NCBI GenBank assembly: GCA_026005175.1
Contig: BPKO01000007.1
Span: 62,001-126,000 of the forward strand
Source: Candidatus Tectimicrobiota bacterium
GTDB taxonomy: Bacteria; Tectomicrobia; Entotheonellia; Entotheonellales; Entotheonellaceae
DNA: 64,000 bases
Reading direction: 5' to 3'
Position numbers and translations under genes: made by a program. The notes under the pieces were generated by a model. That model saw only the letters and a list, made by a program, of their open reading frames with translations, was not told where the DNA came from and did not search any database. Positions 29,671 through 40,265 of this stretch are shown one piece after another (the stretch's first letter is position 1; each line of letters opens with the position of its first letter).

Positions 29671-31285
29671 ATGTCGAGCGACATCGAGGCCAAAATTGCC
29701 GAGCTCTGGAACACCATGGACGAGTCGTGGGAGAGCTACGGCAAAATCCTGGAAGACAAGGCGGCGATGAACGCTGGCAAGATCGCCATCGTCACCGAGC
29801 ACGAGCAGATTACATACGACCAGCTCGACGAGCGGGTCAACCGCGTGGGCAATGCCCTAGAAGCCCTGGGGGTGAAGAAAGGCGACAAAGTCTGCGTCAT
29901 GCTCCCCAACACTCCAGAGTTTCTCTACGTCTGGTGGGGAAATGCCAAGCTGGGGGGCATTACGGTGCCGCTCAACACGGCGCTCAAAGGCGAGGGACTG
30001 GCCTACATCATCAACCACTCGGACGCCGAGACCCTGGTGATCAGCCACCGCTACCTGCCAGCGCTGGAAGAGATCCGCGAGCAGCTGTCGAACCTCAAGC
30101 GCCTCATCGTCTTGGGGCCCGGCGGGGGAGCGACCTTCGCGCCTGCCGCCGGGCGCCATCGACTTCGCGGAGCTGCTGACTGCTCCGGCCACCAGCCCGC
30201 TCAAAGAAGTGTGGTCGGACGACATCGACTCGATCATGTACACCTCGGGCACCACCGGCTTGCCCAAAGGGGTCATCCACCGCCACTCGCGCTGCTACGG
30301 CGGCTTCGTCTTGCCCATTATGACCGGCTACACCGCCGAGGATGCGGTCTATAACCCCTTGCCTCTCTTTCACATCGGCGGCCAGAACATGGTCTGGATG
30401 GCCCTCGTCTCCGATACCCGCGTGGCCCTGGCCGAACGCTTCAGCGCCAGCCGCTTCTGGGACGACGTGCGCAAGTACCACGCCACCTTCACCCTTTTTC
30501 TCGGCGCCATGATCCCCATTCTCTACAAGCAACCCCCGCGGCCCGACGACGCCGACAACCCCCTGCGCGTGGCGCTGAGCGCCGCTGCCCCCCGCGACAT
30601 CTGGGAAGCCTTCGAGCGCCGCTTCAACGTTAAAATCATCGAGCTCTACTCGCAGACCGAGGGCGGGTTCATCATCAACCCCGACGCCCACAGTGCCGGC
30701 AAAATCGGCTCCATGGGCAAACCTGGCGCAACGTTCGAGATGAAGGTGGTGGACGAAAACGACAACGAGCTGCCCCCCGGGCAGGTGGGAGAGCTGATTT
30801 ACCGGCCCAAGGGAGCAACGACGCTGACCGAGTACTACAAGAATCCGGAAGCCACGGCGGAAAAGACCCGCGGGGGCTGGATCCGCAGCGGCGACCTCGC
30901 TTACCGAGACGAAGACGGCTACTTTTACTTCGTCGACCGCAAGAGCGACTTCATGCGCCGGCGCGGCGAGAATATCTCGTCTTTCGAAGTCGAAAAGATC
31001 ATTAACCAGCACCCCAAAGTGCTCGAAAGCGCCGCCTACGGCATCCCTTCGGAACTGGGAGAAGACGAAGTGATGGTGGCCGTGGTGCTCCAGCCCGGAG
31101 AACGGCTGGCACCAGAAGAGCTGATCCGCTACTGCGAAGCGCGCATGGCTTACTTCATGGTTCCCCGCTACGTGCGCTTTGTCGAGGCGCTGCCCAAGAC
31201 GGGCACCGAACGCACCATGAAGTACCAGCTCAAAGCCGAAGGCATCACGCCGGATACCTGGGACCGCGAGGGCCGCCGGCTATGA
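29671..31285 (+). CDS. Acyl-CoA synthetase, AMP-forming (one frameshift)
   Basis: Activates a carboxylic acid to its CoA ester. ANL superfamily motifs: A3 YTSGTTGLPKGVIHRH, A5-like ELYSQTEGGFI, A8 GWIRSGDLAYRDEDGY, and the C-terminal catalytic-lysine context PKTGTERTMKYQL. A +1 insertion near 30130-30150 splits the gene; the corrected protein is about 537 residues, the family norm. ATG at 29671 follows GGGGAG. It most resembles the crotonobetaine/carnitine-CoA ligase (CaiC) group by the ISSFEVEKIINQHP segment, but the substrate is not certain. Confidence 0.87.
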
Positions 31286-31309
31286 GCTCAAACGCCAAAT
31301 TTGAGAGGC

Positions 31310-31338
31310 TTGACACGCCCGGTGAAGTGTGAAACAAT
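31310..31338 (+). promoter_or_regulatory. Probable sigma-70-type promoter for the ABC ATPase gene
   Basis: TTGACA (31310-31315), 17-bp spacer, AACAAT (31333-31338). The -10 box is poor but the -35 is perfect and spacing ideal. Confidence 0.5.
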
Positions 31339-31435
31339 CGCCCCCGGGGAAGACGGGCATTCCACCAGGAAGGAGGCCTTTCGGCACGCCGACTGCAGGT
31401 CCAGAGGAGAGGAATGCCGCAAGGAGGAGGGAGCG

Positions 31436-32538
31436 ATGGCGCAGGTAATTTTGCGCAACCTGGTGAAGCGGTTCCCGCCGAATGTGGTGGCCGTGAACAA
31501 CGTAAATCTCGACATCCAGGATAAAGAATTCGTGGTGCTGGTAGGGCCGTCGGGCTGCGGCAAGACCACGACGCTGCGCATGATTGCCGGGCTTGAAGAC
31601 GTCACCGAGGGCGAAATCTACATCGGCGACCGCCTGGTCAACGACGTGCCACCCAAGGACCGCAACATCGCCATGGTGTTCCAAAACTACGCCCTTTACC
31701 CGCACATGACGGTATACAAGAATATGGCCTTTGCCTTGAAGCTGCGCAAAGTGCCCAAGGCAGAGATTGACCGCCGGGTGAAAGAGGCGGCGGAGATCCT
31801 GGGCATTAGCGAACTCCTCGACCGCAAGCCCAAGCAGCTCTCCGGTGGCCAGCGGCAGCGCGTCGCGGTGGGCCGGGGCCATCGTGCGCCAGCCCGAGGT
31901 CTTCCTCTTTGATGAGCCGCTCAGCAACCTCGACGCCAAGCTGCGCGTCAACATGCGCTCCGAGCTCATCAAGCTGCACGAGCGCCTCGATGCGACGATG
32001 ATTTACGTGACCCACGACCAGGTGGAAGCGATGACCATGGGCGACCGCATCGTCGTCATGCGCGACGGCTTCATCCAGCAGGTGGGGGCCGCCCATGGAG
32101 GTTTACGACCATCCGGCAAACCAGTTCGTGGCCGGCTTTATCGGCAGCCCGCCGATGAACTTCCTCGATGCCCGCCTGGTGCAGGAAAACGGCGAGACGC
32201 TGGTCGACCTCAAGGGGCTGCGGCTGCCGCTGCCCCCGGACAAAGCGAAGCGGGCGGAGGCGTATCTAAACAAGGAGGTCGTCTTCGGCATTCGCCCCGA
32301 AGACATCTCCGATATCGGCCAGCTCGACAGCAAGTACCTGGTGCCGCTGCGCGCCAGCATCGAGGTGCTCGAGCCGCTGGGTGCGGAAATCATCCTGGAG
32401 CTGTCGTGTCGGGGCTACACCTTCACGGCGCGCATGGAGCCACAGCTGCGCGCCAAAATGCACGACGAGATCCAGGTCTACTTCGATATGGAACGCTGCC
32501 ACCTGTTCGATCCAAAGACCGAACAGGCCATTTTCTAG
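31436..32538 (+). CDS. ABC transporter ATP-binding protein, MalK/UgpC type (two frameshifts)
   Basis: About 366 residues after correction. ATPase of a sugar or glycerol-phosphate type importer: Walker [16 protein letters not shown]-loop [14 protein letters not shown], signature [10 protein letters not shown], Walker [16 protein letters not shown]-loop [10 protein letters not shown], then a C-terminal regulatory OB/TOBE domain ([25 protein letters not shown]). Two +1 insertions, near 31875 and 32090, break the frame. ATG at 31436 follows AGGAGGGAG. No permease or binding-protein genes are adjacent, so it is a stand-alone ATPase that must pair with components elsewhere. Confidence 0.88.
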
Positions 32539-32549
32539 CTTCCGGGCTC

Positions 32550-32578
32550 ATGCCCTCAGCCGATGTGGCTGAGGGCAT
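32550..32578 (+). terminator. Intrinsic terminator after the ABC ATPase gene
   Basis: A perfect 12-bp stem (ATGCCCTCAGCC / GGCTGAGGGCAT) with a GATGT loop, 11 bp after the stop, followed by a short TTTG. Also reads as a hairpin on the other strand. Confidence 0.72.
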
Positions 32579-32640
32579 TTGTCCGTGTGCCTGCCGACCA
32601 CCTGCGAGGCGGACCGTGCGCTGCGATAAGGAGAGACAGC

Positions 32641-33783
32641 ATGGACTTCGGGTTTAGCGACGAACAGGAGATGCTCAGGCAGACGGCGCGCGCTTTTCTG
32701 GCCGAGCACTGCCCCTCGCAAGTTGTGCGCCAGCTGATGGAAGACGAACGGGGCTACTCGCCAGACCTGTGGCGGAAAATGGCCGAACTGGGCTGGCTCG
32801 GCCTGGCGTTTCCCGAGGCTTACGGCGGCCAAGGCCTGGGCTTTGTTGACCTCACCGTTATTCTCGAAGAAATGGGCGCTGCCCTGTTGCCCTCGCCGTT
32901 TCTCTCCACCGTGGTGCTGGCCGGCCAAGCCATCTTGATTGGCGGCTCTGAGGCGCAAAAGCAGGCCTACTTGCCCCGCATCGCCGCCGGGGACTTGCTG
33001 GCCACCCTGGCCCTCACCGAACCCTCGGGCCGCTTCGACGCCGAAGGGGTAAGCGAGGTAAAGGCCGTTCCCGAAGAGGGGCGCTTTCGCCTCTCGGGCA
33101 CCAAGCTCTTTGTCCTCGATGCCCACATCGCCGACGTGCTCGTCGTCGTGGCGCGCACCAAGGACGCCGGCGACAAGAGCTTTGGCATCAGCCTTTTCCT
33201 CGTTGACCGCACCGCGCCCGGGGTGTCGACGACGCTGCTCAAGACGATGGACCAGACGCGCAAGCAGTGCGAGGTGACATTTGACAACGTGGTGGTGGAA
33301 GCCGACCGCCTCCTGGGGCCCCTCGATGGCGGCTGGCCCATCGTCAGGAAAGTCTTGGACATCGCCACCGCGGCCCTGTGCGCCGAGATGGTGGGGGGTG
33401 CCCAGCGCGTGCTCGACATGAGTGTGGCCTACGCCAAGGAACGGGTGCAGTTTGGACGCCCCATCGGTAGCTTCCAGGCCATCAAGCACAAGTGTGCCGA
33501 GATGCTGCTGCAAGTCGAGTCGGCCAAGTCGGCTGCCTACTACGCCGCCTGGGCGGTGGACGAGGACGTGCCGGAAGCGCCGCTGGCGGTTTCCATGGCC
33601 AAGGCGTACTGCAGCGACGCCTACCGCAACGTGGCGGGCGAAGGCATTCAGGTGCACGGCGGCATTGGCTTCACCTGGGAACACGACATGCACCTTTACT
33701 TCAAGCGCGCCAAGTTCTGCGAGTTCATGTTCGGCGACGCCACCTACCACCGCGAGCTGGTGGCGCAGGAGGTCAACCTGTAG
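32641..33783 (+). CDS. Acyl-CoA dehydrogenase family protein
   Basis: 380 residues, FAD-dependent desaturation of an acyl-CoA thioester, electrons to ETF. Family segments: N-terminal helix domain ([19 protein letters not shown]), [14 protein letters not shown] at the FAD/substrate region, [20 protein letters not shown], and [23 protein letters not shown] at 32641 with AAGGAGAG 8 bp upstream. The catalytic base position should lie in the last third; this FadE-like subfamily often lacks the classical Glu of short-chain enzymes, so activity details are open. Gene intact. Confidence 0.88.
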   Translation: MDFGFSDEQEMLRQTARAFLAEHCPSQVVRQLMEDERGYSPDLWRKMAELGWLGLAFPEAYGGQGLGFVDLTVILEEMGAALLPSPFLSTVVLAGQAILIGGSEAQKQAYLPRIAAGDLLATLALTEPSGRFDAEGVSEVKAVPEEGRFRLSGTKLFVLDAHIADVLVVVARTKDAGDKSFGISLFLVDRTAPGVSTTLLKTMDQTRKQCEVTFDNVVVEADRLLGPLDGGWPIVRKVLDIATAALCAEMVGGAQRVLDMSVAYAKERVQFGRPIGSFQAIKHKCAEMLLQVESAKSAAYYAAWAVDEDVPEAPLAVSMAKAYCSDAYRNVAGEGIQVHGGIGFTWEHDMHLYFKRAKFCEFMFGDATYHRELVAQEVNL

Positions 33784-33791
33784 CGGCGGGC

Positions 33792-34569
33792 TCAGTAAAA
33801 CGGCCAGGGCACGCTGCGGCGCGAGCGCGGGCCGGGAAACTGCGGGCAGGCAAGCAGGCGCGCCATGCGCGCCTGCAAGGCCTCGACTTCCAGGGGATGC
33901 AGCAGAGCGGGCAAGCTGCGAGGCGAGGCCCGTGCCGGCGGCCAGCTCGCCGGCAACGCGCCGCACGTCGGCCAGCAGCGCCGCGGGGACCGGCTCGCCG
34001 GCAAAGTCCCAGATCACCGTGCGCAGCTTGGGCTGGGGATGAAAGGTCAGACCGTGGTCGATGCCCCAGAGGCGGCCGTCTTCGTCCCGCAGGCAGTGGC
34101 TGGCCTTGCGGTCGGCGTTGTTGGTAAGGAGGTCAAACACCGCCAGCGCTTTCACCTCGTCCGGGTGCGTCTCGCGCAGGGCGAAGTAGTCGGCGTCCTC
34201 GGCACGGTGGTGGATGTAAAGCTGGAGGCTGCCGATGCCCTGCGGGCCGCTGCGAATCACCGTGGGGGGCACGAGCTGCCAGCCCAGGGCCTCGCTGAAG
34301 AGAAAAGCGGCGTACTCGCGCTTGTACAGGGTGCCGTCGGGAAAGTCCCACAAGGGCGCCTCGCCGCGGCGTGGCTTGTAAACGGCCAGCAGCGGCGCCG
34401 AGAGTCCCACCTCCATGGCCACCAGAAACGTGTAGTTTGACCCCCAGGGAATCAGCACGGCTTCCTCGATGCGCCCTTCCCGCAACAGGGCACAGATCTC
34501 GGCCGTTGGCTGGGTGCGGGGGTCGACTTTGATGTAGCGTCCGCAGCGGGGAAAGCGCCCGTCGATCAC
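33792..34569 (-). CDS. SCO1664-family conserved protein of unknown function (one frameshift)
   Basis: About 258 residues after correction. Segments: LREGRIEEAVLIPWGSNYTF, YKPRRGEAPLWDFPDGTLYKREYAAF, LFDLLTNNADRKASHC, LWGIDHGLTFHP, KLRTVIWDFAG. These match the SCO1664 family known mainly from Actinobacteria and Chloroflexi, with a kinase-like (PI3/4-kinase-like) fold by the Asn-Asn-x-Asp-Arg-Lys and GIDHG motifs. The function is not known. A +1 insertion near 33906 separates the last ~38 residues (HPLEVEALQARMARLLACP onward). Convergent with the acyl-CoA dehydrogenase gene. Confidence 0.72.
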
Positions 34570-34583
34570 CCCTCTCCCCTCCC

Positions 34584-35773
34584 CTACGCGCCGTCGGTTT
34601 CGGCGTACACCGCTGCCGCGCGTGCCACGCCGGCCCCCGGCGGGCAGGCATGACCCAAACGGCGTAGCACGTCCTCGAAGGCATAAAGGGCATGGAGAAT
34701 GACGCGTGGCGTGGCCGTCACCCCCATGTGCCCGACCCGCACCACGCTCTCCCGGTACTCCCCCAGCCCCGGCAGGGTGGTCAAGCCGTGGTCCTGGCGC
34801 AGGTGGCGCAGGAAATCGGTTGCCGACAGCCCTGCCGGCAGGCGAATGCAGGTCACGGTGGGCGAGACCACCTCGGGATGGGCAAAAACGTGCAGGCCCA
34901 GGGCCTCAATGCCGGCGCGAAAGGCAGCCGCGTTGCGCCGGTGGCGGGCAAAGCGCGCCGGCAGCCCTTCTTCAAGGACCATGGTGAGCGCCTCGTGCAA
35001 GGCGTAAAAGAGGTGCACGGCGGAAAATACCCCCTGCGGCCGCTTCAGGCGCGGCCGCCGGTGGCGGTGGGGTCAGGGCGGGCCTTCCAGGCCAGCAGGT
35101 TGCCAAACACGCTGCCGCAGGGCTGGCGGCGCCGCGCCATGACCTCCCAGGCCCGCTCGCTGACGGCCACATAGGCATGGCCGATCGGCGCGCCGATCGC
35201 CTTGTGGTTACAGCCCACCACCAAGTCGACGTCCCAGGCATCGGTGGCCACCTCGGCACCGGCCAGGGAAGAAATGGCGTCAAGCAGCAGCAGCGCCCCA
35301 TGGGCGTGCGCCAGGCGGGCCACCTCCCCAACCTGCGGGTAAAGCGCCCCCGTCGACGTTTCGTTGTGGACCATGGTGACCAGCTTGTAGGAGCCGGCGG
35401 CCAGCTTCTGGGCCAGCGCTTCCAGGTCGAGCGGTTCTCCCCAGGGAGAGGCAAACACGTCGGCTTTGCCGCCCAGGGCGGTGACGATGCGCACCGCCAC
35501 TTCCCCAAAGTAGCCGCAGACGATGGCCAGCACCCGATCCCCTGGCTCCAGGACGCTGGTAATGGCCCCTTCCAGGCCACTGCGCCCTGAGCCCGGCAGC
35601 GGCACCACCTGGTTTTTGGTCTGAAAGACTGCGGCTAGCAAGTCCAGGGTCTGCTCGTAAAACTCCTGAAACTCGTCGTAGACAGGACAAACGCCGGGGC
35701 GCAGCATGGCTCGCAGCACCCGGTCGGCAATTTCGTTGGGGCCAGGACAGATGAGGATGTCTTCCGTCTGCAT
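34584..35773 (-). CDS. Class V aminotransferase, alanine--glyoxylate / serine--pyruvate type (frameshifted)
   Basis: PLP-dependent transaminase, about 395 residues. N-terminal LICPGPNEIADRVLRAM, cofactor region GSGRSGLEGAITSVLEPGD, VVHNETSTGALYPQ-like segment, Asp in LLLDAISSLAGAE, and the PLP lysine in VVGCNHKAIGAPIG. The C-terminal domain (ALHEALTMVLEEGL, GLTTLPGLGEYRESVVRVGHMG) is in another frame; the break near 35030-35060 equals two insertions or one deletion. Likely role: glyoxylate or serine metabolism (inferred). ATG at 35773; divergent from the LLM oxidoreductase gene. Confidence 0.85.
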
Positions 35774-35945
35774 GCGCTTTTCTCCGTGCCGCTACCCTCC
35801 GTGCCGCCGCTTGCCGCGCGGCCTGCCGGCAAGGATAGCAAAGTCCCGCGGCGGCGGGCAACACGGCGTTGTGTCGAGCGCCCTCTCCTGCTACCATGGC
35901 GCTGAGTGCGCTATGGCTTTTCTTGTCCCGTGGAGGGTGGTGGCA

Positions 35946-36884
35946 ATGACCCAGCTCCGTTTTGGCGTGCATACCGGGCAGCAGAACTGCTCCCTTGACG
36001 AGCTGCGCCGTCTGTGGCGCTACCTCGACGGCGCCGGCTTTGACTGGATCTCCGTTTGGGACCACTTCTACGAGTCTCCCCCGGTGGACGGTTCTGGCGA
36101 TGCCTTCGAGGCCGTTTCTGCCCTGACCCTGCTGGCCACCGAAACGCGCCAGGTGCGCGTTGGCTGCCTGGTCTTTTGCATGGGGTACCGCCATCCCGCC
36201 GTACTGGCCAAAGCCCTGGTGACCATCGACCACGCCAGCCACGGCCGCCTGGAAGTGGGCCTTGGCGCCGGCTGGCACGAGCCCGAGTACCGGGGCTACG
36301 GCATTCCCTTCCCGCCGATCAAGGAGCGCCTCGACCTGCTCGAAGAGGGCATCCAGGTGATCCGCGCCCTCTTGAACAACGAGCGCAGCACCTTCCGCGG
36401 CAAGTACTTCTCGCTGCACGACGCCGCCTGCAACCCCAAGCCCGTGCAGCGGCCGCTGCCGCTGTGGATCGGCGGCAACGGCGAAAAGCGCACCTTGCGC
36501 CTGGCCGCCCGCTATGCTGACGGCTGGAACGGGCCGTACATTTCGCCCGAGACCTTTCGCCACAAGTGCCAGGTGCTCGACCGCTGGTGCGAAGCCGAGG
36601 GGCGGGATCCGGCCACCCTGGTGCGCACGGTCAACGTGGGCTTTTACATGGCCACCGACGCCGCCAAGGCACGGGCCCTGCGGCGCACCCTGGAAGCGCA
36701 GTGGGGTAGCGCCTTTGCCACGCGCGCCGAGGGCTTCCTCATGGGCACGGTGCAGGAAACCATCGATCGCCTCGGGGCGTATCGCGAGGCGGGCGCCGCC
36801 CGCGTCAACATCGCCCTGCGCGCGCCTTTTGACTGGGAGGCCTTGCAGGCTTACGTGGAAGAGGTCATGCCGGCCTTCCGCTGA
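35946..36884 (+). CDS. LLM-class (luciferase-like) flavin/F420-dependent oxidoreductase
   Basis: 312 residues, TIM-barrel bacterial luciferase superfamily. Seen: RFGVHTGQQNCSLDELRR, WISVWDHFYESPP, RVGCLVFCMGYRHPAVLAK, LEVGLGAGWHEPEYRGYG, LPLWIGGNGEKRTLRLAARYADGWN. The set is typical of the F420-dependent group, but the cofactor (F420 or FMN) cannot be fixed by eye. ATG at 35946 follows GGAGGG by about 8 bp; an upstream ATG at 35913 is poorer. Substrate unknown. Confidence 0.82.
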   Translation: MTQLRFGVHTGQQNCSLDELRRLWRYLDGAGFDWISVWDHFYESPPVDGSGDAFEAVSALTLLATETRQVRVGCLVFCMGYRHPAVLAKALVTIDHASHGRLEVGLGAGWHEPEYRGYGIPFPPIKERLDLLEEGIQVIRALLNNERSTFRGKYFSLHDAACNPKPVQRPLPLWIGGNGEKRTLRLAARYADGWNGPYISPETFRHKCQVLDRWCEAEGRDPATLVRTVNVGFYMATDAAKARALRRTLEAQWGSAFATRAEGFLMGTVQETIDRLGAYREAGAARVNIALRAPFDWEALQAYVEEVMPAFR

Positions 36885-36888
36885 GCGC

Positions 36889-38115
36889 TTACAGCACCAG
36901 CAGCAGGCGCGACGGCTCGGCCAAGTAGTCCATAAGGGTGTTGAGGAAGCGCTGGGCCGCTGCGCCGTCCAGCGCCCGGTGGTCAAAGGTAAGCGACAGC
37001 GGCAGCACCCAGCGCACCGCCACCGTGCCCGCATGGACCAGCGGCTTCTCGACGAGCTTGCCCACGCCCAGGATGGCCACCTGCGGCAAGTGCAGCATGG
37101 GCGTGGCAAAGAGGCCGCCCACCGTCCCGTAGTTGCTGATGGTAAACGTGGCGCCGCGCAGCTCGGCCAAGGCAATGCGCCGGCTGCGGGCCTGCTCGGC
37201 CAGGCGCTGCACCTCCCGCGCCAGGGTCAGAAGGTCCTTGCGGTCCACGTCTTTCACCACCGGTACGATGAGGCCGTCGGGGGTATCGGTGGCAATGCCG
37301 AGGTGGTAGTAATCCTTGAGGATCAGCTGCCGCTGGTCCTCGCTCAAGGTGGCGTTGAGGTGGGGGTGCTGGCGCAGCGCCGCCACCGTGGCCTTCATGA
37401 TAAACGGCAGCAGGGTGAGGTTGACCCCCTGCGGCTGCGCCGCCTCTTTGCTGCGCCGCCACAGGCTGACCAGCTCGGTGACGTCCACTTCGTCGGTGGT
37501 GGTGATGGGCACCGCGGTCTGCGCCGCCCGCACCATCGCCTCGGCAATGGTGCGCCGCAAGGCGGGCAGGGGCTGGCGGCGGATGGGGCCGTAAGCGTCC
37601 CGCTCCGCTTCTTCCGCCGGCGCCGCGGGCGCCGCCGCGGGCGCGGCCGCCCGCAGCACGTCTTCGCGGCGAATGCGCCCGTGCGGCCCGGTCGGGGTGA
37701 CCTGCGTCAAGTCCACCCCCAGGTCCCGCGCCAGCTTGCGCACCGACGGAATGGCCAGGGGGCGCCGCTTGGGCGCGACCTGCGGTTTTGCCACTTCCGG
37801 TGGCGGCGGCAAGTCGCGCGCCGTACTCTCCAGCCGCCCCACCACCGCCGGGGCGGGCGGGGCTTCTGCCGCCTCGCCTTCCTCGGCGATCACCACCAGC
37901 ACGTCGCCGACGCGGATCTTCTCTCCCTCGCGGGCGCCCAGGCGCAGGATGGTGCCGGCGCGCGGCGCCGGGATCTCCACCACCGCCTTGTCGGTTTCCA
38001 CCTCCACCAGGGGCTGGTCAAGCTGCACCCGGTCTCCCTCGTGCACCAGCCAGCGTACGATTTCTCCCTCGACGATCCCCTCCCCCACGTCAGGAAAGCG
38101 AAAGGTGAAGGCCAT
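36889..38115 (-). CDS. 2-oxo acid dehydrogenase E2, lipoyl acyltransferase (branched-chain type)
   Basis: 408 residues. Order: lipoyl domain with the lipoate lysine in VETDKAVVEIPAP (about residue 43), an Ala/Pro-rich linker, a peripheral subunit-binding domain (AIPSVRKLARDLGVDLTQV, GPHGRIRREDVL), a second linker, and the acyltransferase domain ending in LTFDHRALDGAAAQRFLN, whose His-x3-Asp-Gly is the active site. Last gene of the E1-alpha, E1-beta, E2 set, 15 bp after E1-beta. No E3 is nearby, so lipoamide dehydrogenase must be shared. Confidence 0.93.
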   Translation of the reverse strand: MAFTFRFPDVGEGIVEGEIVRWLVHEGDRVQLDQPLVEVETDKAVVEIPAPRAGTILRLGAREGEKIRVGDVLVVIAEEGEAAEAPPAPAVVGRLESTARDLPPPPEVAKPQVAPKRRPLAIPSVRKLARDLGVDLTQVTPTGPHGRIRREDVLRAAAPAAAPAAPAEEAERDAYGPIRRQPLPALRRTIAEAMVRAAQTAVPITTTDEVDVTELVSLWRRSKEAAQPQGVNLTLLPFIMKATVAALRQHPHLNATLSEDQRQLILKDYYHLGIATDTPDGLIVPVVKDVDRKDLLTLAREVQRLAEQARSRRIALAELRGATFTISNYGTVGGLFATPMLHLPQVAILGVGKLVEKPLVHAGTVAVRWVLPLSLTFDHRALDGAAAQRFLNTLMDYLAEPSRLLLVL

Positions 38116-38130
38116 GGCCTCTCCCCAGGG

Positions 38131-39108
<978 letters not shown>

Positions 39109-39113
39109 CCTTC

Positions 39114-40250
39114 CTATCCCCTCTGCTGCAGCGACGCCAGCAGCGCTGCTTCCTGCTCGCGCAGCGGCGGGGTGAGCTCGGCAAACAGGTAGCGGAACAT
39201 GTCCTGTGGTGGGGGCGGCGGCACGGCTTCGGCTTCGGCCATCGCCTGCTCGACTTCGGCGGCACAGGCGGCGAGGAGCTCCTGCTCCCACGCCTCTGAC
39301 CATAGACCCCGCTGCTGCAAGTACCGCTGCACCCGCACCAGCGGATCGCGCTGGCGCCACGCCTCGACTTCGGCCTCGTCGCGGTACTTGGTGGGGTCGT
39401 CGGCAGTGGTGTGCGCCCCTAGCCGATACGTGTAGGCCTCGATGAGGCTGGGCCCCTCGCCCCGGCGTGCCCGCTCGACCGCCTCGCGCGTCACGGCGTA
39501 CACGGCAAAAATGTCGTTGCCGTCCACCAGCACTCCGGGGAAGCCGTAGGCCAGGGCCTTCTGGGCAATGGTGCGCGAGGCGGTTTGCAAGTGTCTGGGC
39601 ACCGAAATGGCGTACTGGTTGTTCTGGCAGAAAAAGACGCAAGGCACCTGGAAGACGCCGGCCAGGTTCATGGCCTCGTGCACGTCGCCTTCAGAAGTGG
39701 CGCCGTCGCCAAAGTACGTGATGGCGATGCTGTTTTCGCCCCGGTACTTGCTGGCATAGGCCAGGCCCACGGCGTGCAGGGGATGCGAGCCCACCGGGAT
39801 GGATATGGGCAAGACCCGCACCCCTTCAGGCATGTGGCTGCCCCACTCGTTGCCCATCCAGTAGAGCGACAGCTGCTTCAGCGGCACGCCGTGCAGCCAC
39901 ATGGCCCCGGTTTCCCGGTACGACGTCACCATCCAGTCTTGCGGCGCCAGGGCGTGGGCGCTGGCCACCAGGCTGGCTTCCTGCCCTTCCATGGGGGCGT
40001 AGGTGCCAAAGCGCCCCTGCCGCTGCAGGGCGATCGCTTTGCGGTCGTAAAGCCGCAGCAGCCACATCTGGCGGTACATCTGCTGCACCTGCGCGTCGGA
40101 TAGCGGCGGGCGCAGGGCCTCGTTGCATGTGCCGTCAGGGGCCAGGATGCACACCATTTCCTCTTTGAGCGGGTCAAAACGCCCAAAAAACTCAGGCGTG
40201 TGCCGCCGGGTTTTCGATTTCCGGCGTGGCGAGAAGCGCTCGGAAGCCAC
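39114..40250 (-). CDS. 2-oxo acid dehydrogenase E1 alpha subunit
   Basis: 378 residues. The thiamine-diphosphate motif is GDGATSEGDVHEAMNLAG ... QNNQYAIS, with FGTYAPMEGQEASLVASAHAL and SYRETGAMWLHGV in the active-site region, and a phosphorylation-loop-like segment YRLGAHTTADDPTKYR. Together with E1-beta and E2 this is most like branched-chain 2-oxoacid dehydrogenase (BkdA-type) rather than pyruvate dehydrogenase. ATG at 40250, 16 bp after a CoA-transferase gene, so probably one operon. Confidence 0.92.
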   Translation of the reverse strand: MASERFSPRRKSKTRRHTPEFFGRFDPLKEEMVCILAPDGTCNEALRPPLSDAQVQQMYRQMWLLRLYDRKAIALQRQGRFGTYAPMEGQEASLVASAHALAPQDWMVTSYRETGAMWLHGVPLKQLSLYWMGNEWGSHMPEGVRVLPISIPVGSHPLHAVGLAYASKYRGENSIAITYFGDGATSEGDVHEAMNLAGVFQVPCVFFCQNNQYAISVPRHLQTASRTIAQKALAYGFPGVLVDGNDIFAVYAVTREAVERARRGEGPSLIEAYTYRLGAHTTADDPTKYRDEAEVEAWRQRDPLVRVQRYLQQRGLWSEAWEQELLAACAAEVEQAMAEAEAVPPPPPQDMFRYLFAELTPPLREQEAALLASLQQRG

Positions 40251-40265
40251 AGCCCCCTCCTTCGC

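Noticed and set aside
32548-34569. A 673-codon minus frame running through the acyl-CoA dehydrogenase
   Set aside because: Its first 230 codons are the real SCO1664-family gene; the rest is antisense shadow created by a frameshift removing the true stop.
35280-37175. A 631-codon minus frame opposite the LLM oxidoreductase
   Set aside because: Antisense shadow; no family motifs, while the + strand gene has clear ones and a ribosome site.
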